Below, piece by piece: positions 42,391 to 51,830 of a stretch of 64,000 bases of DNA. The translations under genes were made by a program, and so were the position numbers. Source of the stretch: Streptomyces sp. NBC_01549. GTDB taxonomy: Bacteria; Actinomycetota; Actinomycetes; Streptomycetales; Streptomycetaceae. The stretch lies in contig NZ_JAPEPW010000004.1 in NCBI RefSeq assembly GCF_026339955.1, positions 744,001 to 808,000 on the forward strand. Reading direction: 5' to 3'. Numbering within the stretch: the first letter of the stretch is position 1; each line of letters begins with the position of its first letter. The notes beneath the pieces were generated by a model. The model was given only the letters and a program-made list of their open reading frames with translations. It was not told the origin of the DNA and made no database searches.

Positions 42391-45300
42391 TCAGGCCACC
42401 GTGAATCCGTCGAACGTGGCGATGCCCCGTGCGCCGTTCCAGCCGTTGGCCGCGGTCATGAAGACCCCGACGTCCTGTGCGGCGGCCGCGCCTCCCGGCG
42501 TGGCCGTGCCCACCGTCGTCCAGGTGACGCCGTCCGTGCTGGCCTCCCCGGTGTACGAGGCGCCGGACCGGGTCAGCCGCAGCCGCACCGGCGCGGTGAA
42601 GGAGCCCGACAGCGCGATCGAGTCGAAACGGCCGTCACCGTCGGCGTCCCAGCTCAGCGCGCAGCCGTTGGACGGCGTGACCGCCAGGTTCACATAGCCC
42701 GCGCTCCCCTGAGTGTCCAGGTCGTTGCGGACGACGAGGCCCGCCCGTGCCCAGCCCCCGGTCGCGTCCTGGGACGTGACCGTGACCTCGGCCACGGTTC
42801 CGTCGTCGTACGCGCCCGCCCGGTACACCGCCCCGAACTCGTTGGTGCCGCCCCACAGGTCGGCCCCGGCGCCCTCGACGGCGATCTCGTTGCCGGCCTG
42901 GCCGAACACGGCGTCGTTGTAGGAGACCGTGCGGTACGGGTCGCTGACCCCGGCCGCGGCCACCAGCCGTACCGGCGTGACCGCCTTCCCGCCGCCCGCG
43001 TACGCCGCCGCTGCGACGACCTGGCCGACCAGTTCCGTCGGCTCACCTGCCAGAGAGACCTCGAAGCGAGCGGCGAACGTTTCGCCGGACGCCACCGCCG
43101 TCGTGCGCACCAGGTCGAGCGGCTTCACCGCCATGCCCTCGGGGGCGGTGACGGAGAGGGTCACGCCGCGTGCCGCCGCGAACCCGTTCCTGTTGGTGAA
43201 GGTGACCGTCACCGTCGCGGGCGTGTCCTCGGCCACCGCTCCCCGGTCGGTTTCCGCGGTGAGGGCCGCCTGATGGGCAGTGGCAGCGAGCAGGTCGCGC
43301 ACGCGGCGGGCCAGGGCGTACGGGGAGCCGTGGGGCTCGCTCGGGTGCGTCTCGTGCGCGTTCGCCCAGCGGTCCTCCAGGGCGAACCAGTCGATCGTCG
43401 CCGGGTCCTTTCCAGTGGCGAGCGTGTCGAAGTACGTCTTCCAGCGGGTGCGGTACAGGCCGCCGACCAGCCCGGCCCACTCCCGGTTCGCGTAGTCGTG
43501 CAGGCCCTCGTCGCTGCTGGCGCGGCCACCCCAGGTGGTGAGGAGGGAGCGGGCGTCGTATTCCAGGCGGTCCTTCTCGGTCCGGTCGGCGCCCCAGGCG
43601 CGCGCGTCGGCGAGCCACCGCCCGAGCAGGTGCGGGCCGGAGGCCGCCAGCAGGTCGTCGAGGAGGTTCATCCAGTCAAGCCAGGTCTCGGTCAGCTTGC
43701 CGAACAGGGCTTTCTCCCCGGCCTCGTACGCGCCCTTGATCTGCGGCAGCAGGATACGGCTGCGGTTGGACAGGACCTGCCGCGCCACGTCGACGACGTC
43801 GTACCGGTAGGCCGAGCTGTCCGTCAACTCCGCGCGTATGGCGAGGAGTTCGGTGAGTGCCGCGTCGAAGGCCGTGGTGTCGTAGCGATCCTTCTCCGGG
43901 CCCCAGGCGGCGGCTTTGTTCGCCGTCAGGCTCGGACGGGCGCCGAACAGGCCGTCGGGTGCCTCGCTCCAGGAGTCCGCGCGGGACATGTTGTACGCGG
44001 TGTCGCGGATCGTCTGCCAGGCCGCGGCGGCGTGCCGGTCGGGGCCGCCGTAGCGGGAGAGGGCGTACGCGGCGAACCAGTCGTCCAGGTCGACGGTGCC
44101 GGGCGTCCAGGCCAGGTCGGTGAGGAGGGCGAGGGCGGGTGCGTTGTTGTCGGCGGCCTCCGGCATCGCCGCGATACCGGCGAGTGAACTGCCCTCCCTG
44201 TCACGCCACTTCGGGTACTGCTCCACCCAGTCCGGGGCGTTGGCGCCGATCGGGGTGTGGCCGCCGAAGTTCCAGATGCTGCCGAAGGCGTACGGGGTGC
44301 CGCCCCAGTCGCTCTCCCGGTCGGTGACGGTGGTGTAGCGGTCCGACAGACCGTCCACGATCAGCATCCGGCTTTTGTCGACGCCGTCGAGCAGCGCCTT
44401 GGACGGGTTGGTCTGCCAGCCGAGGATCGCCCAGACGGCCCCCGGGTGGGCCTTCTGCAGCGCCGCCTCGACGGCCTTAGCGGCCTCGCCCACCGGCACG
44501 TCACCGGGGTTGCCGCCCTCGTGCAGCAGGTCCATCTTGTACATCGTGCTCGCGCCGAACCGCTCCGTCTGGGCCCGGTAGAAAGCGGCGGCCACGTCGT
44601 CGAAGGCCGTGGTGCGCGGGTCGAGCCAGTCGGGGCGTTTGAAGGCGCCCCAGGTGCCCTGCGCCACCACCGCCGCGTCCCCGCCGTGCTGCGCCACGAA
44701 GTCGTCCGGGACGGTGCCGTAGTAGCCAGGCAGGACCGGCGTCATGCCCAGGTCACGTATCCGGTCGACGATCTTCTCGGCGAGCGCGGCACGTCTCTCG
44801 ATGAGCTGCCGGGAGACCGGTCCGCCGAAGCCCGACATGTTCTGCAGCAGCCACCAGGGCTGGTGGGCGGGGGTCGGGATCCAGGCGCGCAGCGCGGCGT
44901 CGGAGTAGCCGAAGCGGCGGAAGGTGTCGTAGTACACCGCGTCGCCGCCGATGTAGACGAGGACCCGGTTGACTCCGTGCACGGCCAGCACATCCAGCTC
45001 GTGCTGCCAGGCGTCCCAGTTGCGGTAGGCGCCGGTGTAGCCCTCGTTGGTGTCGTTGAAGGCGAAGCGGTGCGGCACGTTGGCCGTTCCCGTGATCTCC
45101 TCGGCGGGCGCGGGGAGGGTGCGCGGCAGGTTCAGCTGCTCGCCGGTCCAGGAGACGGAGGCGTGCGCGGTGCGCCGCAAGTAGGTGTGGAGGCCTGCGA
45201 GCAGCACGGCGGGGCTGGTGCCCTCCACCGTGATGTGCCCGGCCCGGCCGGTGACCCGGAAGCGGTCGGTGTCGTCGTCGACGGCCCGCAGGGTGATCTG

Positions 45301-45489
45301 CCGGTGGTGGTCGGGAAGCAGACGCTTCAGCGCGGCTGCGGCGGGGGCGGTGTCGAACAGGGCGCCGACGGCCGCGTGGGCGCCCTGCGGGCGGGCCAGC
45401 AGCGCGGCGCCGCCCAGCGCGACCGCACCCGTGAGGATCCGTCTGCGGGTGACACCTGTGATGCCGAGGTCGCCTCGGTTGTCGTGCAT
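42391..45489 (-). CDS. Secreted alpha-N-acetylglucosaminidase (GH89) with C-terminal accessory domains
   Basis: This 1032-residue protein begins with a Tat leader (VTRRRILTGAVALGGAALLA). The NAGLU N-terminal, TIM-barrel and C-terminal domains of GH89 cover residues 45-700: FAFNDTNEGYTGAYRNWDAW, PWWLLQNMSGFGG, MYKMDLLHEGGNPGD, AILGWQTNPSKALLDGVDKS. The Glu in NDTNEG and in LLHEGG are candidate catalytic residues. A NEW3-like beta-sandwich follows (~residues 720-830), then a ~180-residue laminin-G/DUF1349-like module seen in other genes of this cluster. GH89 enzymes remove terminal alpha-GlcNAc from heparan-type or gastric-mucin-type glycans. It is the last gene of the cluster. Confidence 0.88.
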   Translation of the reverse strand: MHDNRGDLGITGVTRRRILTGAVALGGAALLARPQGAHAAVGALFDTAPAAAALKRLLPDHHRQITLRAVDDDTDRFRVTGRAGHITVEGTSPAVLLAGLHTYLRRTAHASVSWTGEQLNLPRTLPAPAEEITGTANVPHRFAFNDTNEGYTGAYRNWDAWQHELDVLAVHGVNRVLVYIGGDAVYYDTFRRFGYSDAALRAWIPTPAHQPWWLLQNMSGFGGPVSRQLIERRAALAEKIVDRIRDLGMTPVLPGYYGTVPDDFVAQHGGDAAVVAQGTWGAFKRPDWLDPRTTAFDDVAAAFYRAQTERFGASTMYKMDLLHEGGNPGDVPVGEAAKAVEAALQKAHPGAVWAILGWQTNPSKALLDGVDKSRMLIVDGLSDRYTTVTDRESDWGGTPYAFGSIWNFGGHTPIGANAPDWVEQYPKWRDREGSSLAGIAAMPEAADNNAPALALLTDLAWTPGTVDLDDWFAAYALSRYGGPDRHAAAAWQTIRDTAYNMSRADSWSEAPDGLFGARPSLTANKAAAWGPEKDRYDTTAFDAALTELLAIRAELTDSSAYRYDVVDVARQVLSNRSRILLPQIKGAYEAGEKALFGKLTETWLDWMNLLDDLLAASGPHLLGRWLADARAWGADRTEKDRLEYDARSLLTTWGGRASSDEGLHDYANREWAGLVGGLYRTRWKTYFDTLATGKDPATIDWFALEDRWANAHETHPSEPHGSPYALARRVRDLLAATAHQAALTAETDRGAVAEDTPATVTVTFTNRNGFAAARGVTLSVTAPEGMAVKPLDLVRTTAVASGETFAARFEVSLAGEPTELVGQVVAAAAYAGGGKAVTPVRLVAAAGVSDPYRTVSYNDAVFGQAGNEIAVEGAGADLWGGTNEFGAVYRAGAYDDGTVAEVTVTSQDATGGWARAGLVVRNDLDTQGSAGYVNLAVTPSNGCALSWDADGDGRFDSIALSGSFTAPVRLRLTRSGASYTGEASTDGVTWTTVGTATPGGAAAAQDVGVFMTAANGWNGARGIATFDGFTVA

Positions 45490-45509
45490 GAACGTCCTTC
45501 CGGCAGAGC

Positions 45510-46406
45510 TCAGTTGATCGTCATGGCAAAGATGTGCAGGGCGGGTACGCCCGACTGGAGGCCGTCGCTGACGTGGGGCAGGACCAGAGAGCGCAGTTCC
45601 TTGCCGGGCGTCAGGTCGACGCCGAAGGTGAACAGGCTGACGGGGGTGTCGTCCCGGCCGGTGGTGATGTGGCGGTAGGGCAGCACCACCGCGGCGGAGG
45701 GGTTCGTCCCGTACCAGTCGGGGACGGCGATGGAGAACGCCTGTTCGGTGCCGTCGGCGTAGACGACCTTGCCGTCGCCCCTGCCCTCGCCCCAGGTGCT
45801 GGTGCCGAGGAAGGCCAGCCGGGAGCCGGAGCCGGACAGCAGCACGCTCTGGCCGGCGGAGACGACGTTGTCCCTGTTTCCGGGCCGGGTGTCCGGCCAG
45901 GTGAAGGTCACCCCGCCGTACGTGACAGTGGCGCCCGGGGTCAGTCCCGCCGACGCCAGTGCCTCGGCGGACAGACTGGAGTTCGATCCGTCGATGTTGG
46001 CGACGGTGAGGGCGGCGTCGGAGGCGATCCCCGCGTTGTCGAAGGCCCCGGGCAGTGAGCGGTACGGCAGCAGGATCGAGGAGGTGGCGCGGGTGCAGTC
46101 GGAGCCGTGGCGGTGCACGTCGAAGAGGGCGTGCGCGGTGAACACGATCCGGCCCTCGGCGTCGTCGGCGAGCCGGGTCCGCCAGGCGCGGGTCACCGAC
46201 CGTCCGGGCGCGAGGCTGCCCAGGCTGTCCGGTTCCTCGGTGTCGTCGACGGCGAGATGGAGCACGGTGCCGCGCAGCGTGATCCTGGTGGTGTTGGTGA
46301 GGGTGGCCGTCAGGGTCACGGCCTTGCCCGGCTCGGGTGTGGGCGGGGTGACGGTGAGCGAGACGGGCGGCGGGAGGAAGTCCTCCTCGGGGCGGTAGGC
46401 GTTCAC
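45510..46406 (-). CDS. Accessory-domain protein: NEW3-like plus NPCBM/galactose-binding-like region, no signal peptide
   Basis: The GTG at 46406 overlaps the preceding stop (GTGA). The 298-residue product has a beta-sandwich of the alpha-galactosidase-associated NEW3 kind at residues 12-110 (LTVTPPTPEPGKAVTLTATL) and a second domain at 125-298: FDNAGIASDAALTVANIDGS, GVTFTWPDTRPGNRDNVVSA, SRLAFLGTSTWGEGRGDGKV. The second domain occurs elsewhere as the C-terminal part of actinobacterial fucosidases and galactosidases. No leader peptide is present, although every neighbouring enzyme is exported. It is probably a detached C-terminus of the fucosidase, or hitchhikes with it. Confidence 0.65.
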   Translation of the reverse strand: MNAYRPEEDFLPPPVSLTVTPPTPEPGKAVTLTATLTNTTRITLRGTVLHLAVDDTEEPDSLGSLAPGRSVTRAWRTRLADDAEGRIVFTAHALFDVHRHGSDCTRATSSILLPYRSLPGAFDNAGIASDAALTVANIDGSNSSLSAEALASAGLTPGATVTYGGVTFTWPDTRPGNRDNVVSAGQSVLLSGSGSRLAFLGTSTWGEGRGDGKVVYADGTEQAFSIAVPDWYGTNPSAAVVLPYRHITTGRDDTPVSLFTFGVDLTPGKELRSLVLPHVSDGLQSGVPALHIFAMTIN

Positions 46407-47341
46407 GACTCCTCCACGGTCAAGTGGTCGAACACGGCCCGGACCGTCGTGCCGGGGTAGTTGAGGTTCACGGCGCTCGCCACCACGCCGACGTCCAGGG
46501 CGCCGTTCGCGGAGCGCACGGTCGCGCTGGCGATCTCGGTCCAGGCGAGGCCGTTGGTGGTGGAGTACGCGGTGTAGGTGGTGCCGGAGCGGACCAGGCG
46601 CAGCCAGGCCGGGTGGGTGGAAGCTCCGCCGCCGGCCCAGGTGTCGAGGTGTCCGTCGCCATCACTGTCGGTCATGAACTCCACGCCGTACGACTTCGAC
46701 ATGGTGAGCACCGCGTAGCCGCCGTTCTCCGGGGCGGTCAGGTCGTTCGCGACGGCGATCCCGTACTTGGCGGTGGGATTGTCGCTCCCGGTGAGGCTGA
46801 CCGTCTTGACCTGCGCCACGCTCGATGCGGCGGCGGAGCCGGGAAGGAGGATGCCGCCCTTCTCGTCACGGCCGCCGGACAGGTCACCGCCGCCCGCCCA
46901 GATCACCAGCTGGCTGCCGTACTGGCCGAACTGGGCGTCGTCGGTGGTGGCGAACGTCTTGTACGGGTCCCGCACCCCGTTCGGCTCGTAGGGCACGCTG
47001 ACGGTCTTCGCGGCCCGCGCGCAGTCGGCGCTGCGCCCGTCCACGTCGAAGAGGACGTGCGCGGTGAACGCGACGTCCCCGGCGACGTCGGCCGGCATCG
47101 ACGTGCGCCAGCTGCGGGTGACCTTCGCGCCGCGGCGCAGATCACCGAGCGGGATGGTGCGTGCGGCGATCGTCGCTCCCGGGTCCACCAGGTACAGGAC
47201 GGCGCCGCGCAGCGGGAACGGGCAGTCGTTGACGAGGACGGCGGTGGCGGTGACGGCGTCGCCGCCGGCCGGTTCGGCGGGTTCGGTGGTGACGGTGAGG
47301 GTGGGGCAGAGGGTGTCCGTACGGGTGCTCACGCTGTTCAC
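46403..47341 (-). CDS. Accessory-domain protein: NEW3-like plus laminin-G-like module, no signal peptide
   Basis: The GTG at 47341 lies across the GH29 stop (GTGA overlap). The 312-residue product has a NEW3-like sandwich (LTVTTEPAEPAGGDAVTATA; VTRSWRTSMPADVAGDVAF). After PYKTFATTDDAQFGQYGSQL comes the ~180-residue module shared with GH31, SGNH and GH89 in this cluster (FMTDSDGDGHLDTWAGGG; TYTAYSTTNGLAWTEIASAT). No export signal is present. A -1 slip at the overlap would fuse it to the Tat-exported fucosidase. Confidence 0.7.
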   Translation of the reverse strand: MNSVSTRTDTLCPTLTVTTEPAEPAGGDAVTATAVLVNDCPFPLRGAVLYLVDPGATIAARTIPLGDLRRGAKVTRSWRTSMPADVAGDVAFTAHVLFDVDGRSADCARAAKTVSVPYEPNGVRDPYKTFATTDDAQFGQYGSQLVIWAGGGDLSGGRDEKGGILLPGSAAASSVAQVKTVSLTGSDNPTAKYGIAVANDLTAPENGGYAVLTMSKSYGVEFMTDSDGDGHLDTWAGGGASTHPAWLRLVRSGTTYTAYSTTNGLAWTEIASATVRSANGALDVGVVASAVNLNYPGTTVRAVFDHLTVEES

Positions 47342-48768
47342 CGTCGCTCCCAGTCGATGGTGAAGGCGTTGGCGAGTTCGCTGGGCAGCGTCTGCGGGAC
47401 GCTGATGTGGACCTTGCCGTCGGAACGAGTCCATTTCAGCGGCTTGTTGTGGCCGAGCAGCCGGATCCGCGAGGTTGCGGAGAGGGGTATGTCCGCGGGC
47501 ACGGAGAGGGTGCCGCTGGGGGCGCCCAGCACGATGATGTTGAACTTGCCCGGGGTGACGGTGTACCGGATGCCGAGGGCGCTGCCCTCTTCCTCGGCCC
47601 GCACCCACGGCGTCGAGCCGTAGATCGCGGGCCCGTTGACGTCCAGCCAGGCGCCGATGTCCCGCAGCCGCCGCTGCATGACGTCCGGGATGGTGCCGTC
47701 CGGCTTCGGCCCGATGTTCAGCAGCAGGTTGCCGTTCTTGCTGGTGACGTCGGCAAGCAGATGGACGAGGAACTCGGAGGTCTTGTAGTCCTCCTCGACC
47801 TCGAACTTGTTGTAGCCCCAGGAGTAGCCCATCGTGATGCAGCACTCCCACTTCTGCGGGTCCATGGTCGGGTTGGTGCGCTGCTCGTAGGTGGCGAAGT
47901 CGTAGTGCGTGTCGAAACGGTCGTTGACCACGACACCCTTGGGCGTCCTGCGGTCCTTGGCCCGGTTGTAGAAGCGGGCCAGCGCCTCTTCGCTGCGCCA
48001 CGGCGGTTCGCCTGTCGGCCGGAACCACTGGCCGTCCGCCCACAGCAGGTCCGGGTCGTACCGGTCGATGATCTCGTACAGCTGCTTCAGCTCGTAGTCC
48101 CCGACGTAGTCGTCGACCGGTTTGTAGCCGAGCATCGGGACTTCCTGGCCGGTGTAGAAGTTCTTCATGGGCCGGCCGATCGCGGGATTGAAGAACTCGC
48201 CGAGCGAGTAGTAGAGGCCGGGCCGCACGGTGCCGCGCCTGCGGGCGGCCGTCATCAGCTCGCCGACCAGGTCGCGCTTCGGGCCGTACTTCCCGGCATG
48301 ACGGTCCGTCACCTTGCTCGGCCACAGGGCGAATCCGTCGTGGTGCTTGCTGGTCAGCGTGAAGTACTCGGCACCCGCCTGCTCGAACAGCCGCACCCAG
48401 GCATCCGGGTCGTAGTTCTCGGCCGTGAACTGCGGGATGAAGTCGTCATAGAGGAAGTCCTGGCCGTAGGTGTCGCGGTGGTACTTCCAGGTGGGATCGG
48501 TGTCGAAGCTCTGGTACCAGAGGTACCACTCGGCGGCCATCTGCCGGGCGGAGCCGGCGGGGACCGAGTAGACGCCCCAGTGGACGAAGATGCCGAACTT
48601 GGCGTCCTTGTACCAGCGCGGTACGGGGTGGGTGTCGAGGGATTCCTTTGTGGGCTTGTAGTCGGGGATGCCGCCGCTGATCGCGTGGGCGGCACCGGGT
48701 GGGGCCAGGAGCACTGCTGAGCCCAGAGCAGTGGCCGTGGTCAGGAAGCGTCTACGGCTGACGTTCAC
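47338..48768 (-). CDS. Secreted alpha-L-fucosidase (GH29)
   Basis: This 476-residue enzyme starts at a GTG and has a clear Tat leader: VSRRRFLTTATALGSAVLLA. The GH29 barrel follows, with FGIFVHWGVYSVPA, EYFTLTSKHHDGFALWPS, GLYYSLGEFFNPAIGRPMKN and the nucleophile region YDPDLLWADGQWF (Asp after WA, near residue 245). GNLLLNIGPKPDGTIP is also characteristic. It hydrolyses terminal alpha-fucose from glycans outside the cell. The protein ends just after the short beta domain; two ORFs that follow with GTGA overlaps carry the extra domains that longer homologues have in one chain. Confidence 0.9.
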   Translation of the reverse strand: MNVSRRRFLTTATALGSAVLLAPPGAAHAISGGIPDYKPTKESLDTHPVPRWYKDAKFGIFVHWGVYSVPAGSARQMAAEWYLWYQSFDTDPTWKYHRDTYGQDFLYDDFIPQFTAENYDPDAWVRLFEQAGAEYFTLTSKHHDGFALWPSKVTDRHAGKYGPKRDLVGELMTAARRRGTVRPGLYYSLGEFFNPAIGRPMKNFYTGQEVPMLGYKPVDDYVGDYELKQLYEIIDRYDPDLLWADGQWFRPTGEPPWRSEEALARFYNRAKDRRTPKGVVVNDRFDTHYDFATYEQRTNPTMDPQKWECCITMGYSWGYNKFEVEEDYKTSEFLVHLLADVTSKNGNLLLNIGPKPDGTIPDVMQRRLRDIGAWLDVNGPAIYGSTPWVRAEEEGSALGIRYTVTPGKFNIIVLGAPSGTLSVPADIPLSATSRIRLLGHNKPLKWTRSDGKVHISVPQTLPSELANAFTIDWERR

Positions 48769-48778
48769 GGGAGGCCTC

Positions 48779-50935
48779 TCAGTCGGTGGTCGAGAAGGAG
48801 TCGAAGACGGCTGTGGTGGTCTGGCCGGGGTAGTCGAGGTTGACGGCGCTCGCGACCATCCCGGCGTCGAGGCCGCCGCCGGCGGACGGCACGGTCGCGG
48901 TCCCGATCTGCTGCCAGGCGGTGCCGTCGGTACTGGCGTACGCGGTGTAGGCGGTGCCGTCGCGGGTGAGTCTGAGCCAGGCCGGGTGGTAGGAGGAGCC
49001 GCCGCCCGCCCAGGTGTCGAGCCGGCCGTCGCCGTCGCTGTCGGTCATGAACTCCACGCCGTAGTTCTTGGACATGGTCAGCACCGCGTAGCCGCCGTTC
49101 TCCGGGGCGGTCAGGTCGTTCGCGACGGCGATCCCGGCCTTGGCGGAGGGTCCGCTGCCGGTCTGGGAGACGACGCGTGCGGTGACGGCGCCGGAGGCGG
49201 GTACGGCGTCCGGCACATGGACGGCGGCCTTCTCGTCCTTCCAGCCGGACAGGTCCTCGCCGCCCGCCCAGATCGCGAACTGGGCGTCGTTCTGGGCGTA
49301 TTGGGCGTCGTCGGTGGTGGCGAACATCCGGTACGGGGGCTGGACCGTGGACGGGACGGGGGTGACGTCGGCATCCACGCTGTCGCTGTCGTGGCGCGTC
49401 CGGCCGCCCTGCCGGTAGGAGGTGCGTACGCCGACGTCGTACGCCTCCCATGCCGCGCCGACAGACGGGGTGACGCGCCAGGTGACGGTGGAACTCCCGC
49501 CGGGGGCAAGGGAGTCGGTGCCCGTCCCGCCCTCCGCTTCGGCCCTCCAGCCGTCCGGCAGGCGCAGGGCGCTGCTGACCCGGGTGACCGCCGTGGGACC
49601 GGTGTTGGTGACCGTCGCGGTGATCTCCGTGGCGCGGCCGGTCCGGAGGCTCGGGCGGTACGGGGTGAGCCGGACGCGTGCCGACGGGCAGGCGCGGGCC
49701 ACCCCGAGACCGGCGAGGTCGACCGCGTCGGCGAACGCCTTCATCCCGGTGTCGTTGGGATGCAGATGGTCACCGGAGTCGAACGCGGCGGCGTAGCGGG
49801 TGGGGTCGTCCGGATCGCGTACGGCCCTGTCGAAGTCGGCGTAGCCGTCGAAGGTGCCATCGGAGTCGCGTACGAACGTGTTGACCTGCTGCCGGTCGGC
49901 CTCCTTGGCCTCGGTCCACCAGTCGCCCCAGCCCCGGTACGGGACCACGGTCGCGCCGATCACCCGCAGCCCGCGGGCGTGCGCCCGGTGTGCGATCTCC
50001 CGCATGCCGTCGATCACCTGGGCGCCGGTGGCGCCGCCCCAGCTGAGGTCGTTGACGCCCTCGAAGAGGATCACCGTCCGGGCGCCCGGCTGGGACAGCA
50101 CATCGCGCTCCAGCCGCTCCAGCGCCGAGGGATTGCCGTCGGTCCCGGCCGTGATGCGGTTCCCGCTGATGCCCTCGTTCAGCACTCCGGCGGTGGAGGC
50201 ACAGGCCGACAGCCGGGCCGCCAGATAGTCGGGCCAACGCCGGTTGGCCTCCGAGGTGGAGGCGGCGCCGTCGGTGATGGAGTCGCCGAGCGCGACCACG
50301 GAGCCCCGCGCCGGACCGCCCCGCACATCGACGCCGGTGAGGAACGGGAAGGTGGAGTCGGTCTTGGTGAACGCGGCCCCTCCGGGGTCCCCGGCGTGGT
50401 CGCCGCCGCCGTCGGGCGTCCAGTAGACGGTCTGCAGCCCCATCCAGTGCTGGCTGACGTGGGTGAGCCGGCCGGGGAAGTACAGGCTGACCACCAGGTC
50501 GCTGCGGGCCGCGACGGGAATCCGCACCGCGTCGCTCGCCGCCCGTCCCCCGGCCGGGATCGTCACGTCCCCCTTCCCGCCGAATCTCAGATCGCGCGGG
50601 CCGGACACGGACGAGCCGCTCGCGCGCCGCCCCACGGTCGCGTGCCCGATCGTCACCGGCTGGTCGGTGAACTCGTTGGTAAGGCGGATCCGTACGCTCG
50701 TCCCGCCCGCGCTGACGTGCACCGGTATCCGCACGGTCACCTCGGAGGTGCCCGGGTCGTACGAGGCGTGCTGCGCGGTCGCCCAAGTCCCTGTCCAGTC
50801 CTGCTGCTGGGCCCCGGCTTCGGCCGGAGTCACCGGAAGCAGGGCCGCCAGGACGGCCGCCACGGCGGCCGCCAGGGCGGCGAATCTTCGGTGTCTACGC
50901 GGGTGTCCCCGCAGGGGTCCAAGTGGTCCGAGCAC
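48779..50935 (-). CDS. Secreted SGNH/GDSL esterase with NEW3-like and laminin-G-like modules
   Basis: This 718-residue protein begins at a GTG preceded by GGAGGA. The leader is RFAALAAAVAAVLAALLPV with an AEA-type cleavage site. The SGNH hydrolase core has block I VVALGDSITDG (nucleophile Ser), the GND-like VNDLSWGG block and block V SGDHLHPNDTGM (Asp, His). A NEW3-like domain (~residues 440-530) and the shared ~180-residue module follow. Such enzymes deacylate sugars, so it may remove O-acetyl groups to open the glycan to the neighbouring glycosidases. Ten bases separate its stop from the GH29 start. Confidence 0.87.
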   Translation of the reverse strand: MLGPLGPLRGHPRRHRRFAALAAAVAAVLAALLPVTPAEAGAQQQDWTGTWATAQHASYDPGTSEVTVRIPVHVSAGGTSVRIRLTNEFTDQPVTIGHATVGRRASGSSVSGPRDLRFGGKGDVTIPAGGRAASDAVRIPVAARSDLVVSLYFPGRLTHVSQHWMGLQTVYWTPDGGGDHAGDPGGAAFTKTDSTFPFLTGVDVRGGPARGSVVALGDSITDGAASTSEANRRWPDYLAARLSACASTAGVLNEGISGNRITAGTDGNPSALERLERDVLSQPGARTVILFEGVNDLSWGGATGAQVIDGMREIAHRAHARGLRVIGATVVPYRGWGDWWTEAKEADRQQVNTFVRDSDGTFDGYADFDRAVRDPDDPTRYAAAFDSGDHLHPNDTGMKAFADAVDLAGLGVARACPSARVRLTPYRPSLRTGRATEITATVTNTGPTAVTRVSSALRLPDGWRAEAEGGTGTDSLAPGGSSTVTWRVTPSVGAAWEAYDVGVRTSYRQGGRTRHDSDSVDADVTPVPSTVQPPYRMFATTDDAQYAQNDAQFAIWAGGEDLSGWKDEKAAVHVPDAVPASGAVTARVVSQTGSGPSAKAGIAVANDLTAPENGGYAVLTMSKNYGVEFMTDSDGDGRLDTWAGGGSSYHPAWLRLTRDGTAYTAYASTDGTAWQQIGTATVPSAGGGLDAGMVASAVNLDYPGQTTTAVFDSFSTTD

Positions 50936-50944
50936 GGGTCCTCC

Positions 50945-51830
50945 TCAGGAGCAGCTGCGGCCGAGGCCGAGCGTGGTCAGGCCGATGGAGTCGGCGAAAG
51001 CCTTCATCCCGGCGTCATTGGGATGCAGATGGTCACCGGAGTCGTACGCCGCGCCCAGCCGGCGCGGATCCGCCGGGGGGTGTCGGAGCGTTCGGGCTTT
51101 CCGACCAGCGCGATGTGGTCGCGGTACACCGCTTCGGGCGTGTCCTCGACGAACACCGTGGAGGCGGCGGGCCGGTCTCCGGTGACGGTGAACTCGCCGA
51201 GTTCGTTGCCGCCGGAGTTGATCCGCACGTCCATCGGGTCGTCGGTGTTCGCCCACAGCCCGGTGGCCCTGGAGGTGTACCAGAAGGGGGGGAGACCACC
51301 TGGTAGGACGCTGGGCTGAACCCGGTGTCCACCAGTTGTCGGGAGTCCAGCGGCCACGGCTGGACGGTCTGGTCGCTGTTCTCGCCGTGGCCGTACCAGT
51401 GCCCGGCGCTGCTGAGGGCGTACGCCGTGCTGAGCGCGTCGGCCCGGGTGCCGGACAGGGACCAGGTCATGTCGTACCGGTCGGAGCGCAAAGTGATCCG
51501 CAGATCGACGGTGACGCCCGGCGGGTCGGTGGCGGCGGTGACGCGCACGGTGTCGCCGTCTCGAGTGCTGCCGGTGACCTCCCGGACGACGTGCCAGTCG
51601 GCGCCGATCCGGAACCGGAACGCCCCGGGCGCGGTGGCCAGGACGGTCCGGCCCGCCCGTACCGTGGTGAGGGCCAGCCGGTCGGTCGCAAGGCGCAGTT
51701 CGTAGCGTGGCGTCACGAAGGTGGTCGGCCCGGGTTCGGCGGCGGTCGCCGGGGCTGCCGTGCCGAGCAGCGGGGCGGCCAGGAGCAGCGCCGCCGAGCC
51801 GTGTCGGATGGTTCGTCTCAGCAGGGGCAT
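50945..51830 (-). pseudogene. Hybrid remnant: GH31 N-terminus fused to the tail of a second SGNH esterase
   Basis: From the ATG at 51830 (overlapping the GH35 stop) the frame gives a signal peptide (GSAALLLAAPLLGTAAPATA) and the N-terminal domain of a GH31 enzyme (YALSSAGHWYGHGENSDQTV). A C-run with one extra base near 51290 shifts the frame, after which PFWYTSRATGLWANTDDPMD and TVFVEDTPEAVYRDHIALVG continue the GH31 match. At about 51070 this joins, in the third frame, AAYDSGDHLHPNDAGMKAFA plus 15 further residues, the end of an SGNH esterase. A deletion of at least 2 kb evidently fused two genes. Confidence 0.75.
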
